Part shown: piece after piece, positions 1 to 10,090 of the stretch
How positions within the stretch are numbered: position 1 is the first letter of the stretch
How the letters are laid out: every line of letters starts with the position of its first letter
DNA from: Antrihabitans stalagmiti
Lineage (GTDB): Bacteria; Actinomycetota; Actinomycetes; Mycobacteriales; Mycobacteriaceae
NCBI RefSeq assembly: GCF_016482825.1
Contig: NZ_JAEMNV010000001.1
Location: 124,001-188,000, forward strand
Length of the DNA stretch: 64,000 bases
Direction of reading: 5' to 3'
Notes under the pieces: model-generated
The model's database searches: none
Told to the model about the DNA's origin: nothing
The model's input: only the letters and a program-made list of their open reading frames with translations
Program-made: the position numbers and the translations under genes

Positions 1-260
1 GCGCGGGGATCAACTATTCGAAGTTCGACAACCCGCGCTACAACGACCTCGTCGACCAGCTGCTGACCAACGGTGCAGGCGACGTCCAGATGCGGCTGTC
101 AAGCGAGGCAGAAGCATTGCTGTGGAGCGAGATGCCGTCGATACCGCTGTTCGATTCGCCGCGGACGTTCGCCTTCGCAGACGGTTTGGCGTCCGGCGTC
201 GTCAATCCGACCAAAGCAGGCGCGGGCTGGAACATGGATCGCTGGGTCCTGAAGAAATGA
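1..260 (+). CDS. peptide ABC transporter substrate-binding protein, C-terminal end (partial)
   Basis: Only the last ~85 residues are present; the reading frame is open from the window edge and stops at TGA 258-260. The tail contains NPRYNDLVDQLL and the stretch SEAEALLWSEMPSIPLFDSP, typical of the C-terminal lobe of SBP family 5 (DppA/OppA-type) extracellular peptide-binding lipoproteins. Position directly before apt and rel matches the M. tuberculosis order Rv2585c-apt-relA, where the same kind of lipoprotein sits. It overlaps the next gene by 4 nt (ATGA), so translation is probably coupled. The N-terminus, signal peptide and lipobox lie outside the window, so the family call rests on the tail and on synteny. 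Confidence 0.75.
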   Translation, partial: AGINYSKFDNPRYNDLVDQLLTNGAGDVQMRLSSEAEALLWSEMPSIPLFDSPRTFAFADGLASGVVNPTKAGAGWNMDRWVLKK

Positions 261-796
261 CCGAGAGCGCGGCGCAGGCGGTCGACCGGCTCACGCGCTG
301 GGCACCCGATTTTCCGGTGCCGGGCGTGCGCTTCGCTGACCTGACGCCGGTGTTCGCCGACGCTGCCGGACTCGATGCTCTCGTCCGTCCGCTTGCCGAA
401 CTCGCACCCGATGCAGATGTCGTCGCAGGCATCGATGCACGAGGCTTTCTCATCGGTGGTGCTGTCGCTGTCGCAAAACGCTGCGGCGTGCTCGCCGTGC
501 GAAAGAGCGGCAAACTTCCGCCTCCGGTCATCGCCAGGCGATATGCACTCGAGTACGGCACCGCGACGCTCGAGATACCCGCCGACGGCATCGAACTTCG
601 CGGTCGCAAGGTCCTGCTTCTCGACGACGTCCTCGCCACCGGCGGCACCCTCGTCGCAGCCGCGGAGTTGCTGACCGACGCAGGCGCCGACGTCGTTACG
701 CTTGCCGTAGTGCTCGAGCTGACCGCACTCGCCGGGCGCGAAAAGGTCGAACGCGAGCTGCCAACGGTGCCTCTGCAGTCTCTCGTCCGGATCTGA
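257..796 (+). CDS. apt: adenine phosphoribosyltransferase
   Basis: 179 aa. Salvages adenine with PRPP to give AMP. The start is ATG 257, inside an ATGA overlap with the preceding gene, which gives the usual Apt N-terminus (FPVPGVRFADLTPVFAD, matching the family motif FPxxGIxFxDxTPL). The PRPP-binding signature VLLLDDVLATGGT lies around residues 122-134, and the adenine-side segment AVRKSGKLPP around 80-90. The length fits the family (170-185 aa). A longer in-frame ORF begins at 122 but would run through the preceding gene. Directly upstream of rel, as in mycobacteria: a purine salvage and purine-alarmone pair. Confidence 0.93.
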   Translation: MTESAAQAVDRLTRWAPDFPVPGVRFADLTPVFADAAGLDALVRPLAELAPDADVVAGIDARGFLIGGAVAVAKRCGVLAVRKSGKLPPPVIARRYALEYGTATLEIPADGIELRGRKVLLLDDVLATGGTLVAAAELLTDAGADVVTLAVVLELTALAGREKVERELPTVPLQSLVRI

Positions 797-871
797 GGGA
801 CTAAAGTTGAACGAAGCGATGTTGTCGTCGCGCACCGGGGGTCGAACACTCTGCGGATGAGGAGGTGAGGC

Positions 872-3259
872 ATGACTCAGCATCTCGATGGCGCAAGCGT
901 GGACACCCCTGAGGTGGACACCACTCATGTGGAACGCGCCGAGACCAAGGAGCCGAAGGAGTCGCCGGAACCTGCGGCGGCCGAGGTTGCCACTCCTGCA
1001 CCCGTTCCGACCTCTGCGTCGCGACGCGTCCGTGCCAGGCTTGCGCGCCGCATCACGGCCCAACGCCATGCCGCCGTCAAACCGCAGCTCGAACCCCTCG
1101 TCGCGGTCCATCGCGAGTTGTATCCGAAGGCCAACCTGGCGTTGCTGCAGCGCGCCTACGACGTTGCAGACGACAAGCACGCGAATCAGATGCGGAAGTC
1201 GGGCGACCCGTACATCACGCATCCTCTTGCTGTTGCCAGCATTCTTGCCGAACTCGGCATGGACACGATCACCCTCGTTGCCGCCTTGCTGCACGACACC
1301 GTCGAAGACACCGGTTACTCGCTGCAGCAGCTGACCGAGGATTTCGGCGACGAAGTCGCGCACCTGGTCGACGGTGTGACCAAACTCGACAAGGTCAACC
1401 TCGGGAACGCTGCCGAAGCGGAAACCATTCGCAAGATGATCATCGCGATGGCACGGGATCCGCGCGTCCTCGTCATCAAGGTTGCCGACCGGTTGCACAA
1501 CATGCGGACCATGCGGTTCCTGCCTCCGGAGAAGCAGGCTCGCAAGGCGAAGGAAACACTCGAAGTCATTGCGCCGCTAGCGCATCGGCTCGGTATGGCG
1601 ACGGTCAAGTGGGAGCTGGAGGATCTGTCGTTCGCGATCCTGCACCCGAAGAAGTACGACGAGATCGTCCGTCTCGTCGCCGACCGTGCCCCGTCGCGCG
1701 ATACCTATCTAGCCAAGGTCCGGGCGGAGATCAATTCGACTCTGAACCAGTCGCGAATCAGCGCGGTCGTCGAGGGTCGCCCGAAGCACTACTGGTCGAT
1801 CTATCAGAAGATGATCGTCAAAGGCCGCGACTTCGACGACATTCACGATCTGGTCGGTGTGCGGATCCTGTGCGACGAGATCCGTGACTGCTACGCCGCT
1901 GTCGGCGTCGTGCATTCGCTGTGGCAGCCGATGGCAGGGCGGTTCAAGGACTACATCGCACAGCCGCGCTACGGGGTCTATCAGTCGCTGCACACCACCG
2001 TCGTCGGACCCGAAGGCAAGCCGCTCGAGGTCCAGATCCGAACGACGGACATGCACCGCACCGCCGAGTTCGGCATTGCCGCGCACTGGCGCTACAAGGA
2101 AACCAAAGGCAAGAACACCGGCGACAGCACCGAAGTCGACGACATGGCCTGGATGCGACAGTTGCTCGACTGGCAGCGTGAGGCAGCCGATCCGGGGGAG
2201 TTCCTCGAATCGTTGCGCTTCGATCTCGCGGTCAAAGAGATCTTCGTGTTCACCCCGAAGGGCGATGTGATCACGTTGCCTGCCGGGTCGACGCCGGTCG
2301 ACTTCGCCTACGCGGTCCACACCGAGGTCGGGCACCGGTGTATCGGCGCCCGGGTCAACGGTCGTTTGGTCGCGCTCGAACGGGAACTCGAAAACGGTGA
2401 GGTCGTCGAGGTGTTCACCTCGAAGGCCGCAACAGCCGGACCGAGCAGGGACTGGCAGCAGTTCGTCGTCTCACCGCGTGCCAAGGCGAAAATACGGCAG
2501 TGGTTCGCGAAGGAACGTCGCGAAGAAGCACTCGAAGCGGGCAAGGAAGCCATCGGCAAGGAGGTCCGTAGAGTCGGACTTCCGTTGCAGCGGTTGATGA
2601 ATGCCGAATCGATGTCCGCGATCGCGCACGAACTTCGATACATCGACGTCTCCGCGCTCTACACGGCGATCGGTGAGAAGAACGTCTCGGCTCAACACGT
2701 AGTGCAGCGACTCGTCGCGCAACTCGGTGGCGTAGGCGCAGTCGAAGAGGAGTTGGCCGAGCGGTCGACTCCGTCGAACGTTCCGGTTCGGCCGCGGACC
2801 TCCGGCGATGTCGGTGTGCTGATCCCCGGTGCGTCGGGAACGGTCGCGAAGCTCGCGAAGTGCTGCACGCCGGTGCCGGGCGACGAGATCCTCGGCTTCG
2901 TCACACGGGGCGGTGCGGTGAGTGTGCATCGCACCGACTGCACGAACGCCGGCTCGCTCAAAGAGCAAGAGGAACGCTTCATCGCCGTCGAATGGGCACC
3001 GTCGCCGTCTTCGGTGTTCCTCGTCGCGATCCAGATCGAAGCACTCGATCGTCACCGCCTGCTGTCGGACGTCACCAAAGTCCTTGCCGACGAACGGGTC
3101 AACATCCTGTCGGCATCGGTGACAACCTCGGGGGACCGCGTCGCGATCAGCAAGTTCACCTTCGAGATGGGCGACCCGAAGCATCTGGGACACGTGCTCA
3201 ACGTCGTACGCAACGTAGAAGGCGTGTACGACGTCTATCGGGTCACCTCAGCGCAGTAG
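872..3259 (+). CDS. rel: bifunctional (p)ppGpp synthetase/hydrolase Rel
   Basis: 795 aa, cytosolic stringent-response enzyme. Order of domains: variable N-terminus (1-80), HD hydrolase domain with His117 and the HDTVEDT motif at 141-147, RelA/SpoT synthetase domain with RFKD at about 357-360 and YQSLHTT near 370, TGS domain near 456-515, the conserved Cys-Cys region ([13 protein letters not shown], about 658-670) and a C-terminal ACT domain (about 715-795). The RxKD form of the synthetase motif together with an intact HD motif is the signature of bifunctional long Rel enzymes rather than synthetase-only RelA. Start ATG 872 has a strong purine-rich Shine-Dalgarno (gaggaggtgagg) just upstream. 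It ends shortly before a palindrome shared with a convergent cyclophilin gene. Confidence 0.97.
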   Translation: MTQHLDGASVDTPEVDTTHVERAETKEPKESPEPAAAEVATPAPVPTSASRRVRARLARRITAQRHAAVKPQLEPLVAVHRELYPKANLALLQRAYDVADDKHANQMRKSGDPYITHPLAVASILAELGMDTITLVAALLHDTVEDTGYSLQQLTEDFGDEVAHLVDGVTKLDKVNLGNAAEAETIRKMIIAMARDPRVLVIKVADRLHNMRTMRFLPPEKQARKAKETLEVIAPLAHRLGMATVKWELEDLSFAILHPKKYDEIVRLVADRAPSRDTYLAKVRAEINSTLNQSRISAVVEGRPKHYWSIYQKMIVKGRDFDDIHDLVGVRILCDEIRDCYAAVGVVHSLWQPMAGRFKDYIAQPRYGVYQSLHTTVVGPEGKPLEVQIRTTDMHRTAEFGIAAHWRYKETKGKNTGDSTEVDDMAWMRQLLDWQREAADPGEFLESLRFDLAVKEIFVFTPKGDVITLPAGSTPVDFAYAVHTEVGHRCIGARVNGRLVALERELENGEVVEVFTSKAATAGPSRDWQQFVVSPRAKAKIRQWFAKERREEALEAGKEAIGKEVRRVGLPLQRLMNAESMSAIAHELRYIDVSALYTAIGEKNVSAQHVVQRLVAQLGGVGAVEEELAERSTPSNVPVRPRTSGDVGVLIPGASGTVAKLAKCCTPVPGDEILGFVTRGGAVSVHRTDCTNAGSLKEQEERFIAVEWAPSPSSVFLVAIQIEALDRHRLLSDVTKVLADERVNILSASVTTSGDRVAISKFTFEMGDPKHLGHVLNVVRNVEGVYDVYRVTSAQ

Positions 3260-3271
3260 GGCGCTTCGCGC

Positions 3272-3317
3272 CTCGTGAGTCTTTTCGGAGGGCGGAACAT
3301 CCGAAAGGACTCACGAG
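3272..3317. repeat. palindromic intergenic element, copy 1 (likely bidirectional terminator)
   Basis: Left arm ctcgtgagtcttttcggag (3272-3290) and right arm tccgaaaggactcacgag (3300-3317) form an ~18 bp hairpin with one G-U position and a ~9 nt loop. It sits between the convergent ends of rel (stop 3259) and the cyclophilin lipoprotein gene (stop 3330). An almost identical element lies at 28275-28320, so this is a dispersed repeat family and not just a local terminator. There is no U-tract, so classical intrinsic termination is uncertain. Confidence 0.85.
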
Positions 3318-3329
3318 CCGCTTGCGGCC

Positions 3330-4091
3330 TCAGGCTGTTCGGGCGGCTGTGATCTCGACCGGCAGGGTCGGCTTGCCGTCGTCGGTGCCGCGCGCACTTG
3401 CCTCGACACCGGCTGCCGCGACCTTGTCGAGCGTCGCAAGCCCTGCTTCGTCGATCGTTCCGAAGATCGTGTAGTCGGGCGGCAGCATCGAGTCCGCATA
3501 GACGAGGAAGAACTGGCTGCCGTTCGTGTTCGGTCCGGCATTGGCCATTGCGAGGGTTCCGCGCTTGTACAGCGTCGAGTCGCTGCTCAGCGCTGGATCG
3601 GTCGCCGGGTATTCGTCGGCGAAGCTGTAGCCGGGTCCGCCTGCGCCGGTACCGGACGGGTCACCGCACTGCAGCACCTTGAGTGAGTCGGCGGTGGTGA
3701 GCCGGTGGCACGACGTCGAATCGAAATACTGCTGGTCGACGAGGCTCACGAAGCTGTTGGCCGTGCACGGCGCCTTGACCGGATCGAGGGTCAACCCGAT
3801 GGGCCCCTGGCTCGTTGTGAGTGTCACGAGTGTCGCAGCGCCGGCAGGCAGGACCTCGGAAGCAGGCGCATCGACCGGCTTCGACGCCGTCCGCGACGAT
3901 GGGTACGTGCATTCGGTTGCACCCGGCGTTGTCGACTTGGTCGTTGTCGCCGAGGCAGCTTCGCTCGGCGTTGCCTTGGCCGTCGATCGGACCGAAGAGT
4001 CCTGGGCTGTGGCCGAACCGGAATCGTCGGAGCAGCCAACCGAGGCGAGCAGAAGTCCGATGCCTGCGGCGGCGAGAAGTGTGCGACGCAT
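3330..4091 (-). CDS. cyclophilin-type peptidyl-prolyl isomerase, lipoprotein
   Basis: 253 aa. The N-terminus MRRTLLAAAGIGLLLASVGC is a lipoprotein signal peptide with a candidate lipidated Cys20, followed by a Ser/Thr/Ala-rich linker to ~70. The cyclophilin fold occupies about 85-250, with CHRLTT, LQCGDPSGTGAGGPGY and MANAGPNTNGSQFF, the family's active-site segments, so prolyl isomerisation outside the membrane is expected. The start was chosen at ATG 4091, where it overlaps the stop of the upstream paralogue (TGATG); a longer ORF to 4571 would read into that gene. It is a tandem paralogue of the neighbouring membrane-anchored cyclophilin; M. tuberculosis has only one ppi gene here (Rv2582). 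Confidence 0.9.
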   Translation of the reverse strand: MRRTLLAAAGIGLLLASVGCSDDSGSATAQDSSVRSTAKATPSEAASATTTKSTTPGATECTYPSSRTASKPVDAPASEVLPAGAATLVTLTTSQGPIGLTLDPVKAPCTANSFVSLVDQQYFDSTSCHRLTTADSLKVLQCGDPSGTGAGGPGYSFADEYPATDPALSSDSTLYKRGTLAMANAGPNTNGSQFFLVYADSMLPPDYTIFGTIDEAGLATLDKVAAAGVEASARGTDDGKPTLPVEITAARTA

Positions 4092-4921
4092 CAGTTGTCC
4101 ATCCGAACCGACGTCAACTCGACCGGTTGCTTGGGTGAGCCGTCTTCGGGGTCGGGCGACCCCTCGGGGGCGGGAGGTGTGTTCGGTGGCGGCGCGATCC
4201 CGTTGGCGGCGATCCTGTCGAGGGTTTCGAGGCCGGTCTCGTCGACCGTTCCGAAGATCGTGTACGCGGCAGGCAGCTGCGAGTCGCCGAAGACGAGGAA
4301 GAACTGGCTCCCGTTGGTGCCGGGGCCGGCGTTGGCCATTGCGACGACGCCCCGCTTGTACAGGTCGCTCGGCTGGGTCGCGGTGGGATCGGGTCCGCCG
4401 GGCGGCGTCGGGTACTCGTCGGCGAAGGTGTAGCCGGGTCCGCCTGCGCCCGTTGCCGACGGATCGCCGCACTGCAGCACCTTGAGGCTGGCGCCGTTCA
4501 CGATTCGGTGGCACGTCGTGTTGTCGTAGTACCCCTGGCTCGCGAGGCTGTAGAAGTTGTTGACGGTGCACGGCGACTTGGAGTTGTCGAGCGTGAGACC
4601 GATGTTGCCCTGGTTCGTCTCGATACTTGCCGTGATGGTGTCGTCGGTTGCCTCGACGCCGTCGGCCTTCGGCGGATCGACCGGCTTGGCGGCAGGCTCG
4701 GGACTCGAAGGATAGGCGCAGGCAGCGGCCGTATCGGTCGTGCTGTCGTCGCCCTTGGTTACGAAGTAGACCGCTGCGACACCACCGGCAACGAGTACGA
4801 CGGCGAGTACCGAACCCGCGATTGTGAGTAGCTGTCGCTTCCGCGCCCGTTGTGCGCGTCGCTCGAGCTGTCGCTCCAGTTTGCGCTTCGCCGCCTCACG
4901 TCGCTGTTCGTTTGTGGGCAC
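4091..4921 (-). CDS. ppiB: membrane-anchored cyclophilin-type peptidyl-prolyl isomerase
   Basis: 276 aa, orthologous in position and architecture to M. tuberculosis PpiB (Rv2582). A basic, coiled-coil-prone cytosolic N-terminus (residues 5-30, rich in R/K/E) is followed by one transmembrane helix (about 31-54) and then the cyclophilin domain outside the membrane (about 90-272) with CHRIVN, LQCGDPSATGAGGPGY and MANAGPGTNGSQFF. ATG 4921 is preceded on the minus strand by aggagg. First gene of a two-cyclophilin unit; the second, lipidated copy starts on its stop codon. It is divergent from the MBL hydrolase gene. Confidence 0.92.
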   Translation of the reverse strand: MPTNEQRREAAKRKLERQLERRAQRARKRQLLTIAGSVLAVVLVAGGVAAVYFVTKGDDSTTDTAAACAYPSSPEPAAKPVDPPKADGVEATDDTITASIETNQGNIGLTLDNSKSPCTVNNFYSLASQGYYDNTTCHRIVNGASLKVLQCGDPSATGAGGPGYTFADEYPTPPGGPDPTATQPSDLYKRGVVAMANAGPGTNGSQFFLVFGDSQLPAAYTIFGTVDETGLETLDRIAANGIAPPPNTPPAPEGSPDPEDGSPKQPVELTSVRMDN

Positions 4922-4982
4922 TGCCGCGGTCCTCCTGGTCTTCGGGGTGTCTGCTTCGTGTCAGGCCTGAACATGGCGGCCG

Positions 4983-4988
4983 AGGTTA
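4983..4988 (-). promoter_or_regulatory. candidate -10 element for the cyclophilin pair
   Basis: On the minus strand the hexamer TAACCT fits the actinobacterial TANNNT -10 consensus and lies ~62 nt before the ppiB start, in a 182 bp divergent intergenic region. No convincing -35 box is seen. On the plus strand of the same region, TACCCT at 5035-5040 could serve the MBL hydrolase gene, which has gaggag shortly before its GTG. Confidence 0.35.
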
Positions 4989-5103
4989 GAGTCTGCCATC
5001 CGTACCTGAGACGAGCCTGGCGGGTCGCTGCGCATACCCTGTAACGCGGGATCGCGCTCGACCCCGATAACCACCTCTGCCCACCTCGAGGAGCTTCCCA
5101 CCC

Positions 5104-5823
5104 GTGCTTGTCACTGGATTTCCGGCCGGAATGTTCCAGACGAACTGCTACGTGATCGCGCACGACGACGCAACCGAATGCGTCGTCGTCGATCCCGGAC
5201 AGGACGCCGCCGAGCCGCTACGTCGATTCCTGGAGTCGTCGGCACTCACGCCGACCGCAGTGCTGTTGACGCACGGTCATCTCGACCACACGTGGAGTGC
5301 ACAGGAAATCTGCGACGAGCACGACGTCGCGGCCTACATTCACGCGGCCGACCGGCATTTGTTTGCCGATCCGACGGCAGGCGTCGGTCCGCAGATGGGG
5401 CAGTTCATCGCGGGCATGACGTTCGCCGAACCACGACTGGTCGCGGAGTTCGCAGACGGCGACGTGCTCGAGCTTGCGGGGATCTCGTTTCGGATCGACC
5501 ACACCCCTGGCCATACGCAGGGTTCGGTGGTCCTGCGCAGTCGAATCGACAGCGACCAAGGCTCGGCTGACCTGGTCTTCACCGGCGACACCCTCTTCGC
5601 CGGTTCGATCGGCAGAAGCGACCTGCCCGGCGGCGACGGGGAGCAGTTGCTTCGTTCGATCGCAGGCAAACTCATGGTTCTCGACGACGAGACGACCGTG
5701 TTGCCAGGGCATGGCACGACGACAACCATCGGCCGGGAGCGCGCAGGCAACCCGTTTCTCGTTGGACTCGATCGCGTAGCTTGCGGTGCGACCATCGATG
5801 TCGCCTCGGATTCGGGAAGGTAG
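5104..5823 (+). CDS. MBL-fold metallo-hydrolase (glyoxalase II-like)
   Basis: 239 aa, start GTG 5104 behind gaggag. The metallo-beta-lactamase fold is shown by NCYVIAHDDATECVVVDPG, the metal motif THGHLDHTW (HxHxDH, about residues 57-65), the HTPGHTQGS segment near 137, FTGDTLF near 160 and LPGHGTTTTI near 200. These are the ordered metal ligands of hydroxyacylglutathione hydrolase-like proteins. Syntenic with Rv2581c, between ppiB and hisS. The true substrate is unknown; mycothiol thioesters are a reasonable guess in an actinobacterium lacking glutathione, but this is inference. hisS follows after 6 nt, so the two are probably cotranscribed. Confidence 0.88.
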   Translation: MLVTGFPAGMFQTNCYVIAHDDATECVVVDPGQDAAEPLRRFLESSALTPTAVLLTHGHLDHTWSAQEICDEHDVAAYIHAADRHLFADPTAGVGPQMGQFIAGMTFAEPRLVAEFADGDVLELAGISFRIDHTPGHTQGSVVLRSRIDSDQGSADLVFTGDTLFAGSIGRSDLPGGDGEQLLRSIAGKLMVLDDETTVLPGHGTTTTIGRERAGNPFLVGLDRVACGATIDVASDSGR

Positions 5824-5829
5824 TCCATC

Positions 5830-7101
5830 GTGAGCAAGCCAAGTTCTTTTTCGGCGCCCAAGGGCGTGCCCGACTACGTGCCGCCCGCGTCCGCGGAGTT
5901 CGTCGCCGTACGCGACGGACTGACTGGCGCTGCGAGAATGGCCGGCTACAGCCACATCGAGCTGCCGGTGTTCGAGGACACGGCGCTCTTCGCCCGTGGT
6001 GTCGGAGAGTCGACCGATGTCGTGAGCAAGGAGATGTACACCTTCGCCGACCGCGGTGAGCGCAGCGTGACACTGCGACCCGAGGGCACGGCCGGTGTGA
6101 TGCGTGCGGTCATCGAGCACGGGCTCGATCGCGGAGTGCTGCCGGTCAAGCTGAGTTACGCGGGACCGTTCTTCCGGTACGAGCGACCGCAGGCGGGGCG
6201 CTACCGGCAACTGCAGCAGGTCGGCGTCGAGGCGATCGGCGTCGACGATCCAGCGCTCGACGCTGAGGTCATCGCTGTCGCCGACGCCGGCTTCCGCGGC
6301 CTCGGCCTCGACGGTTTCCGGCTGGAGATCACCTCGCTCGGTGACGACTCCTGCCGACCGCAGTACCGGGAACTGTTGCAGGAGTTCCTGTTCGGGCTCG
6401 ACCTCGACGAGGACACCCGCCGCCGTGCCGAGCTGAACCCGCTGCGCGTACTCGACGACAAGCGTCCGGAGGTCAAGGAGATGACCGCGGCCGCACCGCT
6501 GATGATCGATCACCTGTCCGATTCGGCGAAGGCACACTTCGACGAAGTGCTGCGTCACCTCGATGCGCTCGGGGTCCCGTACGTGGTCAATCCACGGATG
6601 GTGCGCGGTCTCGACTACTACACGAAGACGACCTTCGAGTTCGTGCACGACGGTCTCGGCGCACAATCGGGTATCGGTGGCGGCGGTCGTTACGACGGGC
6701 TGATGGCCCAGCTCGGCGGTCAGGAATTGTCCGGCATCGGGTTCGGGCTCGGCGTCGACCGCACGATTCTTGCGCTCGCCGCGGAAGGCAAGTCCGCAGG
6801 TGTGCCCGCTCGATGCGACGTTTTCGGCGTCCCGCTCGGCGACGACGCGAAGGCGAAGCTCGTCGAGATCGCGGGACGGCTACGCGCCGAAGGCATTCGG
6901 ACCGATCTCGCCTACGGCGGGCGCGGCGTGAAGGGTGCGATGAAGGCTGCCGATCGGTCGGGCGCGAAAATCGCGCTGGTCCTCGGCGAACGCGACCTTG
7001 CCGACGAGACGATCGGTGTCAAGAACCTCGGTACGGGGGAGCAGCAGCAGGTGCCGATCGACGACATCGTCGCAGTGACGGGAGCGATTCTTGCCGACTG
7101 A
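5830..7101 (+). CDS. hisS: histidyl-tRNA synthetase
   Basis: 423 aa, class II aminoacyl-tRNA synthetase. GTG start 5830 lies 6 nt after the preceding stop. Motif 1 region follows KGVPDY; motif 2 is [19 protein letters not shown] (about residues 116-134). The histidine-specific motifs [13 protein letters not shown] and [12 protein letters not shown] are present, then motif 3 [10 protein letters not shown]. The C-terminal anticodon-binding domain (about 325-423) is complete. Length and order fit bacterial HisRS. The next gene overlaps its end by 11 nt with a TTG start. Confidence 0.97.
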   Translation: MSKPSSFSAPKGVPDYVPPASAEFVAVRDGLTGAARMAGYSHIELPVFEDTALFARGVGESTDVVSKEMYTFADRGERSVTLRPEGTAGVMRAVIEHGLDRGVLPVKLSYAGPFFRYERPQAGRYRQLQQVGVEAIGVDDPALDAEVIAVADAGFRGLGLDGFRLEITSLGDDSCRPQYRELLQEFLFGLDLDEDTRRRAELNPLRVLDDKRPEVKEMTAAAPLMIDHLSDSAKAHFDEVLRHLDALGVPYVVNPRMVRGLDYYTKTTFEFVHDGLGAQSGIGGGGRYDGLMAQLGGQELSGIGFGLGVDRTILALAAEGKSAGVPARCDVFGVPLGDDAKAKLVEIAGRLRAEGIRTDLAYGGRGVKGAMKAADRSGAKIALVLGERDLADETIGVKNLGTGEQQQVPIDDIVAVTGAILAD

Positions 7102-7714
7102 GCCTGTGTCCCTGGATCTCGTAGCGCGCGAACTGATTGCGCCACGACTGGTGAAGACCGCTCTCGTCTCGGCCGCGGTCGGCGTGCTGCTTGCGGTGCT
7201 GCTGAGTTTCGTCGTATCGGCGACGGCGGCGATCATCACGGGACTTATCGTCGGGGTACCGTTGGTTCTCGTGTCCATCGTGGGTCTGCGGGTCCGGATC
7301 ACGCTGACGGACAACGTGATTCATGTGCGACGGGTGCTCGGATCGCGGCACGTCGACGCGTCCAAGGCCGTATCGGTCGAACTGCTGGTCCGGGTGTCGC
7401 GGGTCAACCGTGTGCTGCTTCGCATCAGCGACGAAAATTCCAGTGCCACCATCGGTTTGGCGATGTACATCGACGACGCCGGACGTGAGCTCAACGCCCG
7501 CGGCCAGCGTGGGCTTGCCGATGCCCTTGCCGCGGGCGATCTTGTCCCTGCTGCCGCGATGGCATCGGTTCTCGTGCAACAACTCCGGGCCGAAGCGCGC
7601 GATGCGGTGCTCGGTGAACGGCCGCTGTACCGAGCGATGCGAGTCGCCCTCGATGCGGGCAGGTCCGGCCAGACGACACTGACCGACGCAGAGGTGGCGA
7701 GCCTCGTCGACTAG
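7091..7714 (+). CDS. hypothetical membrane protein downstream of hisS
   Basis: 207 aa if TTG 7091 is the start; an in-frame GTG at 7106 is the alternative and would give 202 aa just after the hisS stop. Two adjacent hydrophobic segments (about residues 17-37 and 40-62, containing [19 protein letters not shown] and [16 protein letters not shown]) form a membrane hairpin, followed by a ~145-residue cytosolic part with alternating beta-like and helical stretches and no motif I recognise. The overlap with hisS suggests cotranscription. Coding is supported by frame-long GC-rich third positions. Function unknown. Confidence 0.75.
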   Translation: MPTEPVSLDLVARELIAPRLVKTALVSAAVGVLLAVLLSFVVSATAAIITGLIVGVPLVLVSIVGLRVRITLTDNVIHVRRVLGSRHVDASKAVSVELLVRVSRVNRVLLRISDENSSATIGLAMYIDDAGRELNARGQRGLADALAAGDLVPAAAMASVLVQQLRAEARDAVLGERPLYRAMRVALDAGRSGQTTLTDAEVASLVD

Positions 7715-7763
7715 CGAGGTCTCTCGTCCGAACGTCTCATCCACCCCCGAACGAGGAGAATTT

Positions 7764-8756
7764 GTGACAGTTCCAGTAACCGTGACCGTCACCGGTGCAT
7801 CCGGCCAGATCGCCTACGGGCTGCTCTTCCGTATCGCAGGCGGAGCGATGCTCGGAGCAGATGCATCGATCAAACTGCGGCTGCTCGAAATTCCGGCAGC
7901 GGTCGGATCCCTCGAAGGCGTCGCTATGGAACTGGAAGACGGCGCCTATCCGCTGCTGTCCTCGATCGACATCACCGACGATCCGCGAGTTGCCTTCGAG
8001 GGCGCCAACATTGCCATGCTCGTCGGCGCGCGGCCCCGCACCAAGGGCATGGAACGATCCGACCTGCTCTCGGCGAACGGCGCGATCTTCACCGAACACG
8101 GGTCGGCGATCAACGCCGCCGCCGCCGACGACATCAAGGTGCTCGTCGTCGGAAATCCGGCGAACACCAACGCTCTGATCGCAATGCACAACGCTCCCGA
8201 CGTCCCACGTACCCGATTCACGGCACTGACCCGTCTCGACCACAATCGTGCGATCGCTCAACTCGCCAAGAAGACCGGTACGCCCGCGTCACACATTCAT
8301 CGCGTCGGCATCTGGGGTAACCACTCGAACACCCAGTACCCGGACATCTTCCACGCACTCGTCGACGGAAAACCGGCCGTCGACGTCGTCGACGACGAGA
8401 ACTGGCTCGTCGACGACTTCATACCCACTGTGCAAGAACGTGGTACGGCGATCATCAAGGCCCGAGGAGCGTCCTCGGCTGCGAGTGCCGCCAACGGCGC
8501 GATCAATCACATGCGTGACTGGGTTCGCGGCACGCGCACCGACGACTGGGTCTCCATGGCCGTGTGCTCGGACGGCTCGTACGGCGTGCAGGAAGGGCTC
8601 ATCTCGTCCTTCCCCGTCACCTGCGCAGGCGGGGAGTACACGATCGTGCCCGACCTCGAGATCAACGACTTCTCACGCAGCCGTATCGACGCCTCCGTCG
8701 CAGAGCTTGCGCACGAATACGAGTCGGTCCGCGAGCTGGGGTACGTCAGCGACTAA
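7764..8756 (+). CDS. mdh: malate dehydrogenase (NAD-dependent)
   Basis: 330 aa. Oxidises malate to oxaloacetate in the TCA cycle. GTG 7764 is preceded by gaggag. The Rossmann nucleotide-binding segment [19 protein letters not shown] is at the N-terminus (about 9-27), then [15 protein letters not shown] (active-site loop), [11 protein letters not shown], the catalytic-type TRLDHNRA segment near 155 and GVWGNHS-like [13 protein letters not shown] near 187. It matches the group of cytosolic-type MDHs found in M. tuberculosis (Rv1240, 329 aa). Its stop overlaps the convergent T7SS-like gene by 4 nt (ctaa), leaving no room for a separate terminator. Confidence 0.95.
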   Translation: MTVPVTVTVTGASGQIAYGLLFRIAGGAMLGADASIKLRLLEIPAAVGSLEGVAMELEDGAYPLLSSIDITDDPRVAFEGANIAMLVGARPRTKGMERSDLLSANGAIFTEHGSAINAAAADDIKVLVVGNPANTNALIAMHNAPDVPRTRFTALTRLDHNRAIAQLAKKTGTPASHIHRVGIWGNHSNTQYPDIFHALVDGKPAVDVVDDENWLVDDFIPTVQERGTAIIKARGASSAASAANGAINHMRDWVRGTRTDDWVSMAVCSDGSYGVQEGLISSFPVTCAGGEYTIVPDLEINDFSRSRIDASVAELAHEYESVRELGYVSD

Positions 8757-10090
8757 CTGTCGTCGTCGGTGTCGGTAGCGCCGATAACCGGCGCCACTAC
8801 CGTGCCGAGGTCGCCTACGACCTCGGTGCGGTTTCCCGCGGAGACCAGATAGGACGACCTCGGCGCGTCGGTGTCGCCGACTGCGCCGCGGTTGGCCATC
8901 GGCATCATCCCGGCCCCGGCTGGGTTGGTCGCCGGCCCCTGCGTATTGCCAGGACCGCTCGGTCCGCCCGTGCTCGACGTGGTCGTTGCCGCCGGGATGT
9001 CGCCGGGTCCGCCGAGAGCTGCCGTCAGCGGGCGCGGTGCGCTTGCCGTCGGACCACCTGCCAGCAAACCTGGTGTTGCAGTTGCGCTTTGCTGTCCGGG
9101 CGCGACACTGCTCGGGTTCGTACTCGGTGCCGGACCGGTCGAGTTGGGTGTCACCGGATCGGTGGCCGTTGCCGCAGGGTCGGTCCGAAGAGCCTCCGTT
9201 CCGAGACCGACGATGTCGGTGACGACCTGGACTCCGGCTTTCCCTGTCTCGATCAGCGGCTTTCCGACGTTTTCCAACATTGCCGCCGCAAAGGCGAACT
9301 GAGACTTCCCCGAGGGTGTCGACGGTATGCCGGTATCGGGTCCGGTTGGGACGGGAACCGGATCGGTGAGCGTCGACATCTCGGCGGTATGAGTCGTCAG
9401 TTCTGCCCGCGTACCGGTCACCACTTCGATCGCCATCGCCAGGTGCTCGGCCGCTGCTGTCATCAACATGACCTGACCTGGCGGTGTGAAGGCAAGCGGC
9501 GCGGCAGCGATGGCGGTGGCCGCGAACGATTCCGCGACGGACATCAGGTTCATGTTCCCGCGTGCGACGGTGGCTGCGGCGTCCTGAGTCACCGACGATA
9601 TCTGGGTTCCGCGGTTGCTTACGCCGGTGCCCGCATCCTGTGCCTGCGTGCCGAGTCCCTGTGCGTTGGTGGAGGTTTGGCCGCCCCAGAACTCGTCCAT
9701 GACCTTCATTGCCGCTATGCCGGTCTCGAGTGCGGAGTTCAACATCAGTACCGAGTCGTCGATGAGCTTCGTCGGATCGAGCGACCCGAGCTTTCCGGAA
9801 CCGAAGCCGCTCGCCAGATCGGTGATCGGCTTCAGCATCTCGTCGACACCCGGCAGCGCGGGCAACATCTGACCGCTGAGCAAGCCGTCCAGCGGGTTGG
9901 GCGGCAGCGGCGGTAACGGTGGGAGCGCCGGAAGCTGTGGGAGCGGTGGCAGTTGAGGTAGCGGTAGGTGCAGGAACGGTCCGATCGGCGATTGCTCCAA
10001 CGCGTCGAGCACGGTCACCGGTGGTGCTGCCGACGTTGGCTCACCCGCGCCAGCTGGTGTGACTACTGGTTGAGTTGCATTGGCGCTCAT
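8753..10090 (-). CDS. EspA-like putative type VII secretion substrate
   Basis: 445 aa. No catalytic motif. N-terminus (to ~70) is Ala/Pro-rich with an LPxLP repeat tract around 41-66; the middle (about 75-290) is Ala-rich and mostly helical with [12 protein letters not shown] near 133, a WxG-like turn; the rest is a long low-complexity Pro/Thr/Gly tail ending in an acidic TDTDDDS. Gene context is the main clue: it starts in an ATGA overlap with an EspC-family gene, the same pairing as espA-espC in M. tuberculosis. The Gly/Met/Pro segment [10 protein letters not shown] followed by a short conserved-looking tail recalls the C-termini of EspA/EspB. The relation to EspA is inferred from layout and composition, not from clear sequence identity. 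Confidence 0.6.
   Translation of the reverse strand: MSANATQPVVTPAGAGEPTSAAPPVTVLDALEQSPIGPFLHLPLPQLPPLPQLPALPPLPPLPPNPLDGLLSGQMLPALPGVDEMLKPITDLASGFGSGKLGSLDPTKLIDDSVLMLNSALETGIAAMKVMDEFWGGQTSTNAQGLGTQAQDAGTGVSNRGTQISSVTQDAAATVARGNMNLMSVAESFAATAIAAAPLAFTPPGQVMLMTAAAEHLAMAIEVVTGTRAELTTHTAEMSTLTDPVPVPTGPDTGIPSTPSGKSQFAFAAAMLENVGKPLIETGKAGVQVVTDIVGLGTEALRTDPAATATDPVTPNSTGPAPSTNPSSVAPGQQSATATPGLLAGGPTASAPRPLTAALGGPGDIPAATTTSSTGGPSGPGNTQGPATNPAGAGMMPMANRGAVGDTDAPRSSYLVSAGNRTEVVGDLGTVVAPVIGATDTDDDS

Noticed and set aside
38-1498. 486 aa minus-strand ORF over apt and rel
   Set aside because: Antisense to two clear genes; low-complexity Arg/Gly composition.
9900-9965. Tandem repeat array in the EspA-like gene
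   Set aside because: It is the codon-level reflection of an LPxLP protein tract inside a coding frame, not a separate DNA repeat or CRISPR.
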